Both the position numbers and the translations under genes were made by a program. From assembly GCF_007595705.1 (NCBI RefSeq), contig NZ_NISY01000001.1, forward strand, positions 1,236,862 through 1,300,861: a stretch of 64,000 nt of DNA, in the 5' to 3' direction. The notes beneath the pieces are model-generated. The model was not told the origin of the DNA, searched no databases, and was given only the letters and a program-made list of their open reading frames with translations. This DNA is from Streptomyces sp. SAJ15. Its GTDB lineage: Bacteria > Actinomycetota > Actinomycetes > Streptomycetales > Streptomycetaceae. This document shows, in pieces, positions 56,092 to 64,000 of the stretch. How positions within the stretch are numbered: position 1 is the first letter of the stretch; each line of letters begins with the position of its first letter.

Positions 56092-57467
56092 CGTCGCGTA
56101 CGCACCGGACGACGGCCCGCACCTCCTCGGAGGGGCGGGCCGTCGCCCGTACCCAAACGCTTCTCCAGGGCGAGAACGGCATCGGCACCGTCCGCAAGAC
56201 CACCCTCCCCGGGGGGCTGCGCGTGGTCACCGAGACCCTGCCGTCGGTGCGCTCCGCCACCTTCGGCATCTGGGCCCACGTCGGCTCCCGTGACGAGACC
56301 CCGTCGCTGAACGGGGCCACCCACTACCTGGAGCACCTGCTCTTCAAGGGCACCCGGCGCCGCTCCGCGCTGGACATCTCCGCCGCCATCGACGCGGTCG
56401 GCGGCGAGATGAACGCCTTCACGGCCAAGGAGTACACCTGCTACTACGCGCGGGTGCTCGACACGGACCTGCCGCTGGCCATCGACGTGGTCTGCGACAT
56501 GCTCACCGGCTCGGTCATCGAGGCGTCGGACGTGGACGCCGAGCGCGGGGTGATCCTCGAAGAGATCGCGATGACCGAGGACGACCCGGGCGACTGCGTG
56601 CACGACCTGTTCGCGCACACCATGCTCGGCGACACCCCCCTCGGCCGTCCGGTGCTGGGCACCGTCGACACCATCAACGCCCTCACCCGCGACCGCATCG
56701 CCCGCTTCTACAAGAAGCACTACGACCCCACCCACCTGGTCGTCGCCGCCGCCGGCAACGTCGACCACGCCAAGGTGGTGCGTCTGGTACGCCGCGCCTT
56801 CGAGCGGGCCGGCGCGCTGGACCGCGTCGACGCGGTCCCGATGGCCCCCCGCGACGGCGCCCGGACGATCCGCACCGCGGGCCGGGTGGAGCTGCTGGGT
56901 CGCAAGACCGAGCAGGCGCACGTCGTCCTCGGCATGCCGGGCATCGCCCGCACCGACGACCGACGCTGGGCGCTGGGCGTGCTGAACACCGCGCTCGGCG
57001 GCGGCATGAGCTCCCGGCTCTTCCAGGAGGTCCGGGAGAAGCGGGGCCTGGCCTACAGCGTCTACTCGTACACCTCCTCGTTCGCCGACTGCGGCCTGTT
57101 CGGCGTCTACGCCGGCTGCCGACCCAGCCAGGTGCACGACGTGCTCAAGATCTGCCGCGACCAGCTCGACGAGGTGGCGCGCAACGGCATCACCGATGAG
57201 GAGCTGCGGCGCGCCGTCGGCCAGCTGTGCGGCTCCACCGTGCTCGGCCTGGAGGACACCGGCGCGCTGATGAACCGCATCGGCAAGAGCGAGCTGTGCT
57301 GGGGCGAGCAGATGTCGGTCGACGACATGCTGGCGCGGATGCAGGCCGTCACCCCGGACGAGGTCCGCGAGGTGGCCCGCGATGTACTGGGACAGCGTCC
57401 CTCGCTGTCCGTCATCGGCCCGCTGAAGGACAGGCAGGCGGCCCGGCTGGACGAAGCGGTGTCGTAG
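56088..57467 (+). CDS. M16 family zinc metallopeptidase
   Basis: 459 residues. Processing peptidase-like M16B enzyme with inverted zinc motif H79-Y-L-E82-H83 ([15 protein letters not shown]) and the distal ligand region [16 protein letters not shown]. The C-terminal non-catalytic M16 domain has [24 protein letters not shown]. Likely cytosolic and peptide-degrading; the substrate is unknown. The first 30 residues are Arg/Thr-rich. GTG overlaps the pnp stop by four bases, so it is coupled to RNA turnover genes, as is usual in actinobacteria. Confidence 0.93.
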   Translation: MTSRTHRTTARTSSEGRAVARTQTLLQGENGIGTVRKTTLPGGLRVVTETLPSVRSATFGIWAHVGSRDETPSLNGATHYLEHLLFKGTRRRSALDISAAIDAVGGEMNAFTAKEYTCYYARVLDTDLPLAIDVVCDMLTGSVIEASDVDAERGVILEEIAMTEDDPGDCVHDLFAHTMLGDTPLGRPVLGTVDTINALTRDRIARFYKKHYDPTHLVVAAAGNVDHAKVVRLVRRAFERAGALDRVDAVPMAPRDGARTIRTAGRVELLGRKTEQAHVVLGMPGIARTDDRRWALGVLNTALGGGMSSRLFQEVREKRGLAYSVYSYTSSFADCGLFGVYAGCRPSQVHDVLKICRDQLDEVARNGITDEELRRAVGQLCGSTVLGLEDTGALMNRIGKSELCWGEQMSVDDMLARMQAVTPDEVREVARDVLGQRPSLSVIGPLKDRQAARLDEAVS

Positions 57468-57480
57468 CGCGTGTGGTTTC

Positions 57481-57502
57481 TCCAGGGGCTCCGCCCCCTG
57501 GA
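57481..57502. terminator. Short GGGGCTCCGCCCC-type hairpin before dapB
   Basis: TCCAGGGG and CCCCTGGA form a perfect 8-bp stem around CTCCGC. This text is a common scattered intergenic element in Streptomyces chromosomes; here it could attenuate readthrough from the M16 gene into dapB. Confidence 0.55.
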
Positions 57503-57509
57503 CCCCTAG

Positions 57510-58280
<771 letters not shown>

Positions 58281-58290
58281 GGCCCGAGCC

Positions 58291-58743
58291 GTGCGCGCAA
58301 AGATCACGTACTTCGCCCTCGCCGCCGTCCTGGTCGTCTACTTCGTCCTGGTCGGCAGCCGCGGTGTCCTGCTCATCCGGCAGGGCACCCCGGTGACGGT
58401 CGCCTTCGGCGCGGCCGTGCTGGTGCTGCCGTTCATCGGCTGCTGGTTCCTGTGGCAGACCACGGTCTTCGCCCGCGACGCCAACCGGTTGGCCCGCGAA
58501 CTGGAGGCCGAGGGCGGGCTGCCGGTCGACGAGCTGGCCCGCACCCCGAGCGGTCGCGTCGACCGCGACTCGGCCGACGCGGTCTTCGCCCGGCGCCGCG
58601 CCGAGACCCAGGAGGCCCCGGACGACTGGCGCGCCTGGTTCCGCCTGGCCATCGCCTACCACGACGCCCGGGACACCCCGCGCGCCCGCAAGGCCATGCA
58701 GCGCGCCATCGCCCTGCACGACGGAAAGCCGGTCCGCGCCTAG
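58291..58743 (+). CDS. Two-helix membrane protein with TPR-like tail
   Basis: 150 residues. Two membrane helices (TYFALAAVLVVYFVLVGSRGVLL and VTVAFGAAVLVLPFIGCWFLW) are followed by a cytosolic helical pair resembling a tetratricopeptide unit (APDDWRAWFRLAIAYHDARDTPRARKAMQRAIALHD). GTG 58291 is ten bases after the dapB stop, so they are co-transcribed. Conserved next to dapB in Streptomyces from memory; function unknown. Confidence 0.85.
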   Translation: MRAKITYFALAAVLVVYFVLVGSRGVLLIRQGTPVTVAFGAAVLVLPFIGCWFLWQTTVFARDANRLARELEAEGGLPVDELARTPSGRVDRDSADAVFARRRAETQEAPDDWRAWFRLAIAYHDARDTPRARKAMQRAIALHDGKPVRA

Positions 58744-58813
58744 CCGTATCGGCCAGGCCCGGACCGGCTCGGTCGCGGCGCTCTCGTCGGTCGCGGTGGT
58801 GACGGCGGTCGGG

Positions 58814-59371
58814 TCAGGACCGTACGCCGTACTCCGTGACCCAGTCCTCGACGGCGTCGGCCGCCATGTCGAAAGCCTCGCGGCGGCCCAGGAAGTCCGC
58901 GTTGTGGTCGGTGACCAGCGGCTTCAGCGGCTCGTCGGAGGTCAGGGCAAGCGAAAGGGCCTGCCCCTGCACGGTGCGGGGCAGGCCCAACCACTTCACG
59001 GGCTGCTGGACGGTGCGGATCGAGTCGACCTTGCTCCACTCGACCGTGGTCGTCCCCCACATCCCCACCCGGCGCACGCCGTAGGCACTCACCCAGATGC
59101 CCGCCCGGACCAGCCGCACCGCGCCGATGATGACGACGGTGGCCGCGCCGATGCAGATGCCGGCACCGGGCAGCGCGCCCGCGAGGGCGATGATCAGGGC
59201 GGAGAAGAGGATGTACGAGGCCAGGAGCAGCAGCAGCGCCGCGCCGCCCACCCGCCAGGGGCCGGGGCGGTACGGTCGCCGCCAACGATCCCGATCCTCG
59301 TAGGGCAGGGGCTCGGCGCCCGCCGCGGACTCCTCGGAGTCGGCTTCGGCGGTCAGGAACGGCAGGGGCAC
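58814..59371 (-). CDS. Membrane protein with bacterial PH-like domain
   Basis: 185 residues. A charged N-terminus with PYEDRDRWRRPYRPGPWRVGG, two membrane helices (AALLLLLASYILFSALIIALAG; GICIGAATVVIIGAVRLVRAGIW) and a small beta-rich domain (VSAYGVRRVGMWGTTTVEWSKVDSIRTVQQPVKWLGLPRTVQGQALSLAL) typical of bacterial PH-like proteins, with a final helix. GTG start with GAGGACC seven bases upstream. Convergent with the 58291 gene. Function unknown. Confidence 0.83.
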   Translation of the reverse strand: MPLPFLTAEADSEESAAGAEPLPYEDRDRWRRPYRPGPWRVGGAALLLLLASYILFSALIIALAGALPGAGICIGAATVVIIGAVRLVRAGIWVSAYGVRRVGMWGTTTVEWSKVDSIRTVQQPVKWLGLPRTVQGQALSLALTSDEPLKPLVTDHNADFLGRREAFDMAADAVEDWVTEYGVRS

Positions 59372-59448
59372 GAATGGTCCTCACTCACACGCACGGCGCG
59401 ATCTGGCTGTGGTGGGGTGAGGCTATCCCAGCGCCCTCCCGGTCGCTC

Positions 59449-59691
59449 TCAGCGCCCGGTCGACGCCTCGGAATGCTGGACCTGTCGGGTGTTCTGCGGG
59501 CCGGACTCCAGCGCGGGCGTACCGAACAGCAGCCCGGCGGCGAAACCGGCGACCACGGTCAGCCCGATGAGGGTGCGGCCGGCCACCTGGCTCACGCTCG
59601 CGCGCCGCCGGGGCGGGGGGGTGATATTGCTGCGGAAGCGATCGGCCTCGGCCACGAAGGCGAATGGCACGGGCTCTCGCCGGCGAAACAT
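59449..59691 (-). CDS. Small single-helix membrane protein
   Basis: 80 residues. Basic cytosolic N-terminus (MFRRREPVPFAFVAEADRFRSNITPPPRRRASVSQ), one membrane helix (LIGLTVVAGFAAGLLFGTPAL) and a short polar outside tail. An excellent AGGAGG six bases before the ATG supports it as real. No known family. It lies between the PH-like gene (same strand, 77 bases downstream) and thyX (divergent). Confidence 0.75.
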   Translation of the reverse strand: MFRRREPVPFAFVAEADRFRSNITPPPRRRASVSQVAGRTLIGLTVVAGFAAGLLFGTPALESGPQNTRQVQHSEASTGR

Positions 59692-59970
59692 GGGCGTCCT
59701 CCTGGGACCTCGATGGGGGATCTCGAACAGTTAGACGCGAAAACGGCTCGGAAGGTGCCCCTTCTCACACTTCTTTTCCGGCCTTCTTCGCCGACCCCTC
59801 TTGCGCGGCAGGTCCGTGGTTTCCCTTGCGCCGCCGAGGCGGACGGCCCGGTCGGCGCGGGCCGACGGTGGCCCCGACCGCCGCCCGGGGGAACGATGGG
59901 ACGGGGGAGTGTCGGTGGTGGCCCGTAAGCTGGGCGGCGCCCGTGCGATGCAGATGGAAGGACCCCGTCG

Positions 59971-60723
59971 GTGACCGAGACCCTTGCCGAGAACGCCGAG
60001 AGTGAGCGGCAGGCCAGCTTCCGCAGCGACGTGACCGTCGAGCTGGTCAAGCACTCCGCGGCCGACTCCGACGTGCTGTGGGCCGCTCGCGTGTCCACCG
60101 CCGGGGAGCAGTCCCTGGATGAGCTCCAGAAGGACCCGGAGCGCTCCAAGGGGCTGATCAACTACCTGATGCGGGACCGCCACGGCAGCCCGTTCGAGCA
60201 CAACTCGATGACCTTCTTCATCAGCGCCCCGATCTTCGTCTTCCGCGAGTTCATGCGCCACCGTGTGGGCTGGTCCTACAACGAGGAGTCCGGTCGCTAC
60301 CGCGAGCTGCAGCCCGTCTTCTATGTGCCGGGGGAGGCCCGCAAGCTGGTCCAGCAGGGCCGTCCGGGCAAGTACCGGTTCGTCGAGGGCACCCAGGCGC
60401 AGCACGAGCTGACCGGCCGGGTGATGGAGGACGCCTACCGCCACGCGTACGAGGCGTACCAGGAGATGCTGGCCGCCGGGGTGGCCCGTGAGGTGGCCCG
60501 CTCGGTGCTGCCGGTCGGCCTCTTCTCCTCGATGTACGCGACCTGCAACGCGCGCTCGCTCATGCACTTCCTCGGGCTGCGCACCCAGCACGAGCAGGCC
60601 ACGGTGCCGTCCTTCCCGCAGCGCGAGATCGAGATGGTGGGCGAGCTGATGGAGGCGGAGTGGGCCAAGCTCATGCCGCTGACCTACGCGGCGTTCAACA
60701 ACAACGGCCGGGTCGCGCCGTAG
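59971..60723 (+). CDS. thyX: Flavin-dependent thymidylate synthase
   Basis: 250 residues. Makes dTMP from dUMP with FAD and methylenetetrahydrofolate. The ThyX signature RHRVGWSYNEESGRY is at residues 96-110 (consensus RHRxxSxNExSxRY with the common Gly-Trp variation). Other motifs: SPFEHNSMTFFISAPIFVFREFM and the C-terminal RSLMHFLGLRTQHEQA. GTG start with GGAAGGA upstream. A -10-like TAAGCT stands at 59926-59931. Divergent from the small membrane gene. Confidence 0.97.
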   Translation: MTETLAENAESERQASFRSDVTVELVKHSAADSDVLWAARVSTAGEQSLDELQKDPERSKGLINYLMRDRHGSPFEHNSMTFFISAPIFVFREFMRHRVGWSYNEESGRYRELQPVFYVPGEARKLVQQGRPGKYRFVEGTQAQHELTGRVMEDAYRHAYEAYQEMLAAGVAREVARSVLPVGLFSSMYATCNARSLMHFLGLRTQHEQATVPSFPQREIEMVGELMEAEWAKLMPLTYAAFNNNGRVAP

Positions 60724-60811
60724 GACGTCCCGGCAGCCGTCGTACGGGCCGGTAGCAAGAAGTGTCCGTATTGCGGCATTTCGTGAAGTTCATCTAGGCT
60801 GAACATACGGA

Positions 60812-60849
60812 CCCGGCACTGCTTGAACCCCCGAGCAGGCAGTGCCGGG
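60812..60849 (+). terminator. Hairpin between thyX and dapA
   Basis: Perfect 11-bp stem CCCGGCACTGC / GCAGTGCCGGG around a 16-nt loop. An alternative pairing CTGCT/AGCAG uses the loop bases. It sits between thyX (stop 60723) and the -10 of dapA (60895): a thyX terminator, or an attenuator on a short RNA. Confidence 0.6.
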
Positions 60850-60894
60850 CTCCATGTCGCCGCCCCGAAGGAGCGCACCGGGGCACGCTACGAG

Positions 60895-60900
60895 TAGCGT
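60895..60900 (+). promoter_or_regulatory. Probable -10 hexamer for leaderless dapA
   Basis: TAGCGT ends seven bases before ATG (spacer TGGTCCC); no Shine-Dalgarno present. Same layout as at 4672 and 12199. Confidence 0.5.
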
Positions 60901-60907
60901 TGGTCCC

Positions 60908-61807
60908 ATGGCTCCGACATCCACATCGCAGACCCCCTTCGGGCGTGTGCTGACCGCCATGGTCACGCCATTCACCCCGGACGGCGCGCTCGACCTCGAC
61001 GGCGCGCAGCGGCTCGCCGCCCACCTGGTGGACGCCGGCAACGACGGCCTGATCGTCAACGGCACCACCGGCGAGTCACCCACCACCAGCGATGTGGAGA
61101 AATCCCAGCTCGTACGGGCCGTGGTCGACGCGGTCGGCCACCGCGCCCACATCGTGGCCGGAGCCGGCACCAACGACACCCGACACAGCATCGAGCTCGC
61201 CCGCGCCGCCGAGCAGGCCGGCGCGCACGGCCTGCTGGCCGTCACCCCGTACTACAGCAAGCCCCCGCAGGAGGGGCTGCAGCGCCACTTCACGGCCATC
61301 GCCGACGCCACCGGCCTCCCGGTGATGCTCTACGACATCCCCGGCCGCAGCGGCGTCCCGATCAGCACCGAGACCATGGTCCGGCTCGCCGAGCACCCGC
61401 GCATCGTCGCCAACAAGGACGCCAAGGGCGACCTGGGCCGCGCCAGCTGGGCCATCGCCCGCTCGGGCCTCGCCTGGTACTCCGGCGACGACATGCTGAA
61501 CCTTCCGCTGCTGTCCGTGGGCGCCGTCGGCTTCGTCTCCGTGGTCGGCCACGTGGTCGCCCCCGAACTGCGCGCCATGCTCGACGCCCACCTCGCCGGC
61601 GACGTCACCAAGGCCACCGAGATCCACCAGAAGCTGCTCCCGGTCTTCACGGGGATGTTCCGCACCCAGGGCGTGATCACCACCAAGGCCGCCCTCGCCC
61701 TCCAGGGCCTGCCGGCCGGCCCGCTGCGGTTGCCCCTGGTCGAGCTCTCTCCGGAGGAAACCGAACAGCTGAAGCGCGATCTGGCCGCCGGCGGGGTACA
61801 GCTGTAA
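60908..61807 (+). CDS. dapA: 4-hydroxy-tetrahydrodipicolinate synthase
   Basis: 299 residues. First committed step of lysine/diaminopimelate synthesis: aldol condensation of pyruvate and aspartate semialdehyde. TIM-barrel motifs LTAMVTPFTPDG, NGTTGESPTTSDVEK, the tyrosine strand VMLYDIPGRSG (Tyr142) and Schiff-base lysine VANKDAKGDL (Lys170). ATG 60908 chosen because a -10-like hexamer stands seven bases before it and no ribosome site precedes it or upstream starts. RNase J follows 105 bases downstream, the usual order. Confidence 0.95.
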   Translation: MAPTSTSQTPFGRVLTAMVTPFTPDGALDLDGAQRLAAHLVDAGNDGLIVNGTTGESPTTSDVEKSQLVRAVVDAVGHRAHIVAGAGTNDTRHSIELARAAEQAGAHGLLAVTPYYSKPPQEGLQRHFTAIADATGLPVMLYDIPGRSGVPISTETMVRLAEHPRIVANKDAKGDLGRASWAIARSGLAWYSGDDMLNLPLLSVGAVGFVSVVGHVVAPELRAMLDAHLAGDVTKATEIHQKLLPVFTGMFRTQGVITTKAALALQGLPAGPLRLPLVELSPEETEQLKRDLAAGGVQL

Positions 61808-61863
61808 CCACAGACTTCACAACTGCATACAGACACATCAGCAAGTGCACGAAGGTCACGCGC

Positions 61864-61891
61864 GCCATGTGCCCCCACGGGGGCATGTGGC
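61864..61891 (+). promoter_or_regulatory. Hairpin just ahead of the RNase J ribosome site
   Basis: GCCATGTGCCCCC pairs with GGGGGCATGTGGC through 13 positions, two of them G-U, with a very tight loop. It ends about ten bases before GAGGAG of the RNase J gene, so it could serve as a 5' stabilising or autoregulatory structure. Confidence 0.55.
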
Positions 61892-61912
61892 GTGTGTGGT
61901 GAGGAGAGTCTT

Positions 61913-63598
61913 TTGAGTCATCCGCATCCCGAGCTCGGCCCGCCGCCGAAGCTCCCCGAGGGCGGCCTGCGCGTCACCCCGCTCGGCGGCCTGGGCGAAA
62001 TCGGCCGCAACATGACCGTCTTCGAGTACGGCGGCCGGTTGCTGATCGTCGACTGCGGAGTGCTCTTCCCCGAGGAGGAGCAGCCCGGAGTCGACCTGAT
62101 CCTGCCGGACTTCACGTCCATCCGGGACCGCCTCGACGACATCGACGGCATCGTGCTCACGCACGGCCACGAGGACCACATCGGCGGTGTCCCCTACCTG
62201 CTGCGGGAGAAGGCCGACATCCCGCTGATCGGCTCCAAGCTGACGCTCGCCCTCATCGAGGCGAAGCTCCAGGAGCACCGCATCCGCCCCTACACACTGG
62301 AGGTGGAGGAGGGCCACCGCGAGCGGATCGGCCCCTTCGACTGCGAGTTCGTGGCGGTCAACCACTCCATTCCGGACGCCTTGGCGGTCGCCATCCGCAC
62401 CCCCGCGGGCATGGCCGTGCACACCGGCGACTTCAAGATGGACCAGCTTCCGCTGGACGGCCGGCTCACCGACCTGCCCGCCTTCGCCAAGCTGGGCGAG
62501 GAGGGCATCGACCTGCTGCTGGTGGACTCGACCAACGCCGAGGTCCCCGGCTTCGTGCCGCCCGAGCGCGACATCTCCAATGTGCTGCGCCAGGTCTTCG
62601 CCGGTGCGCAGAAGCGCATCATCGTGGCGAGCTTCGCCAGCCACGTGCACCGCATCCAGCAGATCCTGGACGCCGCCCACGAGTACGGGCGCCGGGTGGC
62701 GTTCGTCGGCCGCTCCATGGTCCGCAACATGGGGATCGCGCGCGACCTGGGCTATCTGCGGGTCCCGGCCGGGCTCGTGGTGGACGTGAAGACCCTCGAC
62801 GACCTGCCGGACGACGAGATCGTGCTGGTGTGCACCGGCTCTCAGGGCGAGCCGATGGCCGCCCTCTCCCGGATGGCCAACCGGGACCACCAGATCCGCA
62901 TCGTCCAGGGCGACACCGTCATCCTGGCCTCGTCCCTCATCCCGGGCAACGAGAACGCGGTCTACCGGGTGATCAACGGTCTGACCCGATGGGGCGCCAA
63001 CGTGGTCCACAAGGGCAACGCGCGGGTGCACGTCTCCGGGCACGCCTCCGCGGGCGAGCTGCTGTACTTCTACAACATCTGCAAGCCCCGCAACCTGATG
63101 CCCGTCCACGGCGAGTGGCGCCACCTGCGCGCCAACGCGGAGCTCGGCGCTCTCACCGGCGTGCCGAAGAACCGATGCGTCATCGCCGAGGACGGCGTGG
63201 TGGTGGACCTGGTCGACGGCGTCGCGAAGATCGTCGGCAAGGTGCAGGCCGGCTATGTGTACGTCGACGGCCTCTCGGTCGGCGACGTCACCGAGGCCTC
63301 GCTCAAGGACCGCCGCATCCTCGGGGAAGAGGGCATCATCTCCGTCTTCCTCGCGGTGGACAGCACCACGGGCAAGATCGTGGGGGGTCCGCACATCCAG
63401 GCGCGTGGCTCCGGTATCGAGGACGCCGCGTTCGTCGGGGTGACCCCGAAGATCGAGGAAGCGCTCGCCAAGTGCGCCGCCGACGGCATCGCCGACCCCC
63501 ACCAGCTGCAGCAGGTGGTGCGGCGCACCATCGGCAAGTGGGTCTCCGACACCTACCGCAGGCGGCCGATGATCCTGCCTGTCGTGGTCGAGGTCTGA
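61913..63598 (+). CDS. rnj: Ribonuclease J
   Basis: 561 residues. Metallo-beta-lactamase/beta-CASP endo- and 5'-exoribonuclease in mRNA decay and rRNA maturation. Zinc motif H84-G-H86-E-D88-H89 (VLTHGHEDHIGGVPYLLREK). Further motifs are TGDFKMDQLP, LLVDSTNAEVPG, VSGHASAGELL and MPVHGEWRHL. TTG start at 61913 (MSHPHPELG) fits the family opening and has GAGGAG eight bases upstream; a GTG seven codons earlier is less likely. Perfect terminator after the stop, then the rRNA promoter region. Confidence 0.96.
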   Translation: MSHPHPELGPPPKLPEGGLRVTPLGGLGEIGRNMTVFEYGGRLLIVDCGVLFPEEEQPGVDLILPDFTSIRDRLDDIDGIVLTHGHEDHIGGVPYLLREKADIPLIGSKLTLALIEAKLQEHRIRPYTLEVEEGHRERIGPFDCEFVAVNHSIPDALAVAIRTPAGMAVHTGDFKMDQLPLDGRLTDLPAFAKLGEEGIDLLLVDSTNAEVPGFVPPERDISNVLRQVFAGAQKRIIVASFASHVHRIQQILDAAHEYGRRVAFVGRSMVRNMGIARDLGYLRVPAGLVVDVKTLDDLPDDEIVLVCTGSQGEPMAALSRMANRDHQIRIVQGDTVILASSLIPGNENAVYRVINGLTRWGANVVHKGNARVHVSGHASAGELLYFYNICKPRNLMPVHGEWRHLRANAELGALTGVPKNRCVIAEDGVVVDLVDGVAKIVGKVQAGYVYVDGLSVGDVTEASLKDRRILGEEGIISVFLAVDSTTGKIVGGPHIQARGSGIEDAAFVGVTPKIEEALAKCAADGIADPHQLQQVVRRTIGKWVSDTYRRRPMILPVVVEV

Positions 63599-63609
63599 CG
63601 ATGACTCAG

Positions 63610-63647
63610 GGAGCGGGGCGCTCGATTTGCATCGAGCGCCCCGCTCC
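63610..63647 (+). terminator. RNase J terminator
   Basis: Perfect 17-bp stem GGAGCGGGGCGCTCGAT / ATCGAGCGCCCCGCTCC with loop TTGC, 11 bases after the stop. Confidence 0.9.
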
Positions 63648-63699
63648 AGTACGTTTACGGCTCCACCTCACGGGGAACGCGAAGCGCTCAGGCGCCTCG

Positions 63700-64000
63700 G
63701 GTCATCCTCCGAGGGGCGGGAATTCGGCTCAGAGAATTCTGATAAAGTCGGATCAGCCGAAAGGCAAAGGCCACTCCAACGGCCACCGGAAACAAATTCG
63801 GATCGACTGCGACTTTCGAGAAGCAGGGGAAACGAAAAAGAATCTGGTAAGGTTGGAAACACCGAAGGGAAGCGCCCGGAGGGCCCGGTACTGGATCTAA
63901 TCAGTACAGTGGGACCGAAGGAAGCGTCCGTTCCTTGAGAACTCAACAGCGTGCCAAAAGTCAACGCCAGATATGTTGATACCCCGTCGAAGGGCCATCA
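63700..64000 (+). promoter_or_regulatory. rRNA operon promoters and pre-16S leader, 16S gene outside window
   Basis: A+T-richer than the rest of the window. Two similar promoter cores are visible: TCTGATAAAGTCGGA with -10 TAAAGT at 63743-63748, and TCTGGTAAGGTTGGA with -10 TAAGGT at 63848-63853, 105 bases apart. The leader contains TTGAGAACTCAACAGCGTGCC (from about 63935) and ends in GTTGATACCCCGTC, the conserved Streptomyces pre-16S leader as I remember it. No mature 16S start (GAGTTTGATC) is reached. Confidence 0.82.

Noticed and set aside
63965..64000. 16S rRNA gene start
   Set aside because: Only the pre-16S leader is present; the mature 5' sequence with GAGTTTGATC is not reached before the window ends.

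Overview
The window is high-GC actinobacterial chromosome and looks like Streptomyces or a close relative. The evidence is strong G/C third-position bias, frequent GTG and TTG starts, rare TTA leucine codons, several apparently leaderless genes, and gene order. The order dxr, site-2 protease, ispG, proS, rimP-nusA-ylxR-infB, rbfA-truB, ribF, a type VII secretion (ESX) locus, rpsO-pnp, dapB, thyX, dapA, RNase J, rRNA operon is, from memory, that of the Streptomyces core chromosome. Species cannot be named from sequence alone.

Layout. 1-3.3 kb holds isoprenoid genes: the 3' part of dxr, a membrane metalloprotease, and an ispG broken by an internal deletion. 3.7-10.2 kb holds two acetyltransferases, proS, and a reverse-strand group with a kinase-like protein lacking metal ligands, a ferritin-like protein, a lipoprotein and a doubtful small ORF. 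10.2-17.8 kb is the translation cluster rimP, nusA, ylxR, infB, DUF503, rbfA, truB, ended by strong hairpins. 17.8-23.1 kb holds a spacer with a 57-bp direct repeat and an operator-like inverted repeat, then a 1550-residue protein with a degenerate trypsin-like domain, a STAND/NACHT-like P-loop and a helical C-terminus carrying a TTA codon. ribF follows.

24.4-53.0 kb is a complete ESX locus. It has a MinD-like ATPase, EccE, EccB, two mycosins, two WXG100 proteins and several WXG-like or Pro-rich secreted candidates, plus DUF397, YbaB-like and EspC-like proteins. Then come a polymorphic toxin with a YwqJ-type deaminase tip, two SUKH-3 immunity candidates flanking a free-standing YwqJ deaminase, EccC, EccD and a membrane-anchored beta-propeller protein. 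The cargo lies between the machinery genes. A low-GC block of about 1.9 kb crosses the second mycosin and stops abruptly just after its catalytic serine.

53.0-64.0 kb holds rpsO, pnp, an M16 peptidase, dapB, small membrane proteins, thyX, dapA, RNase J and the promoter and leader region of an rRNA operon. The 16S gene itself lies beyond the window.

Main points for a second look: the ispG deletion beside an 85-nt long-stem hairpin; the pseudoprotease-NTPase giant protein with its inverted repeat and TTA codon; the ESX toxin/immunity cassette with an extra deaminase; repeated GTnAC/CTGTCAC motifs in ESX promoter regions; and the mosaic mycosin.
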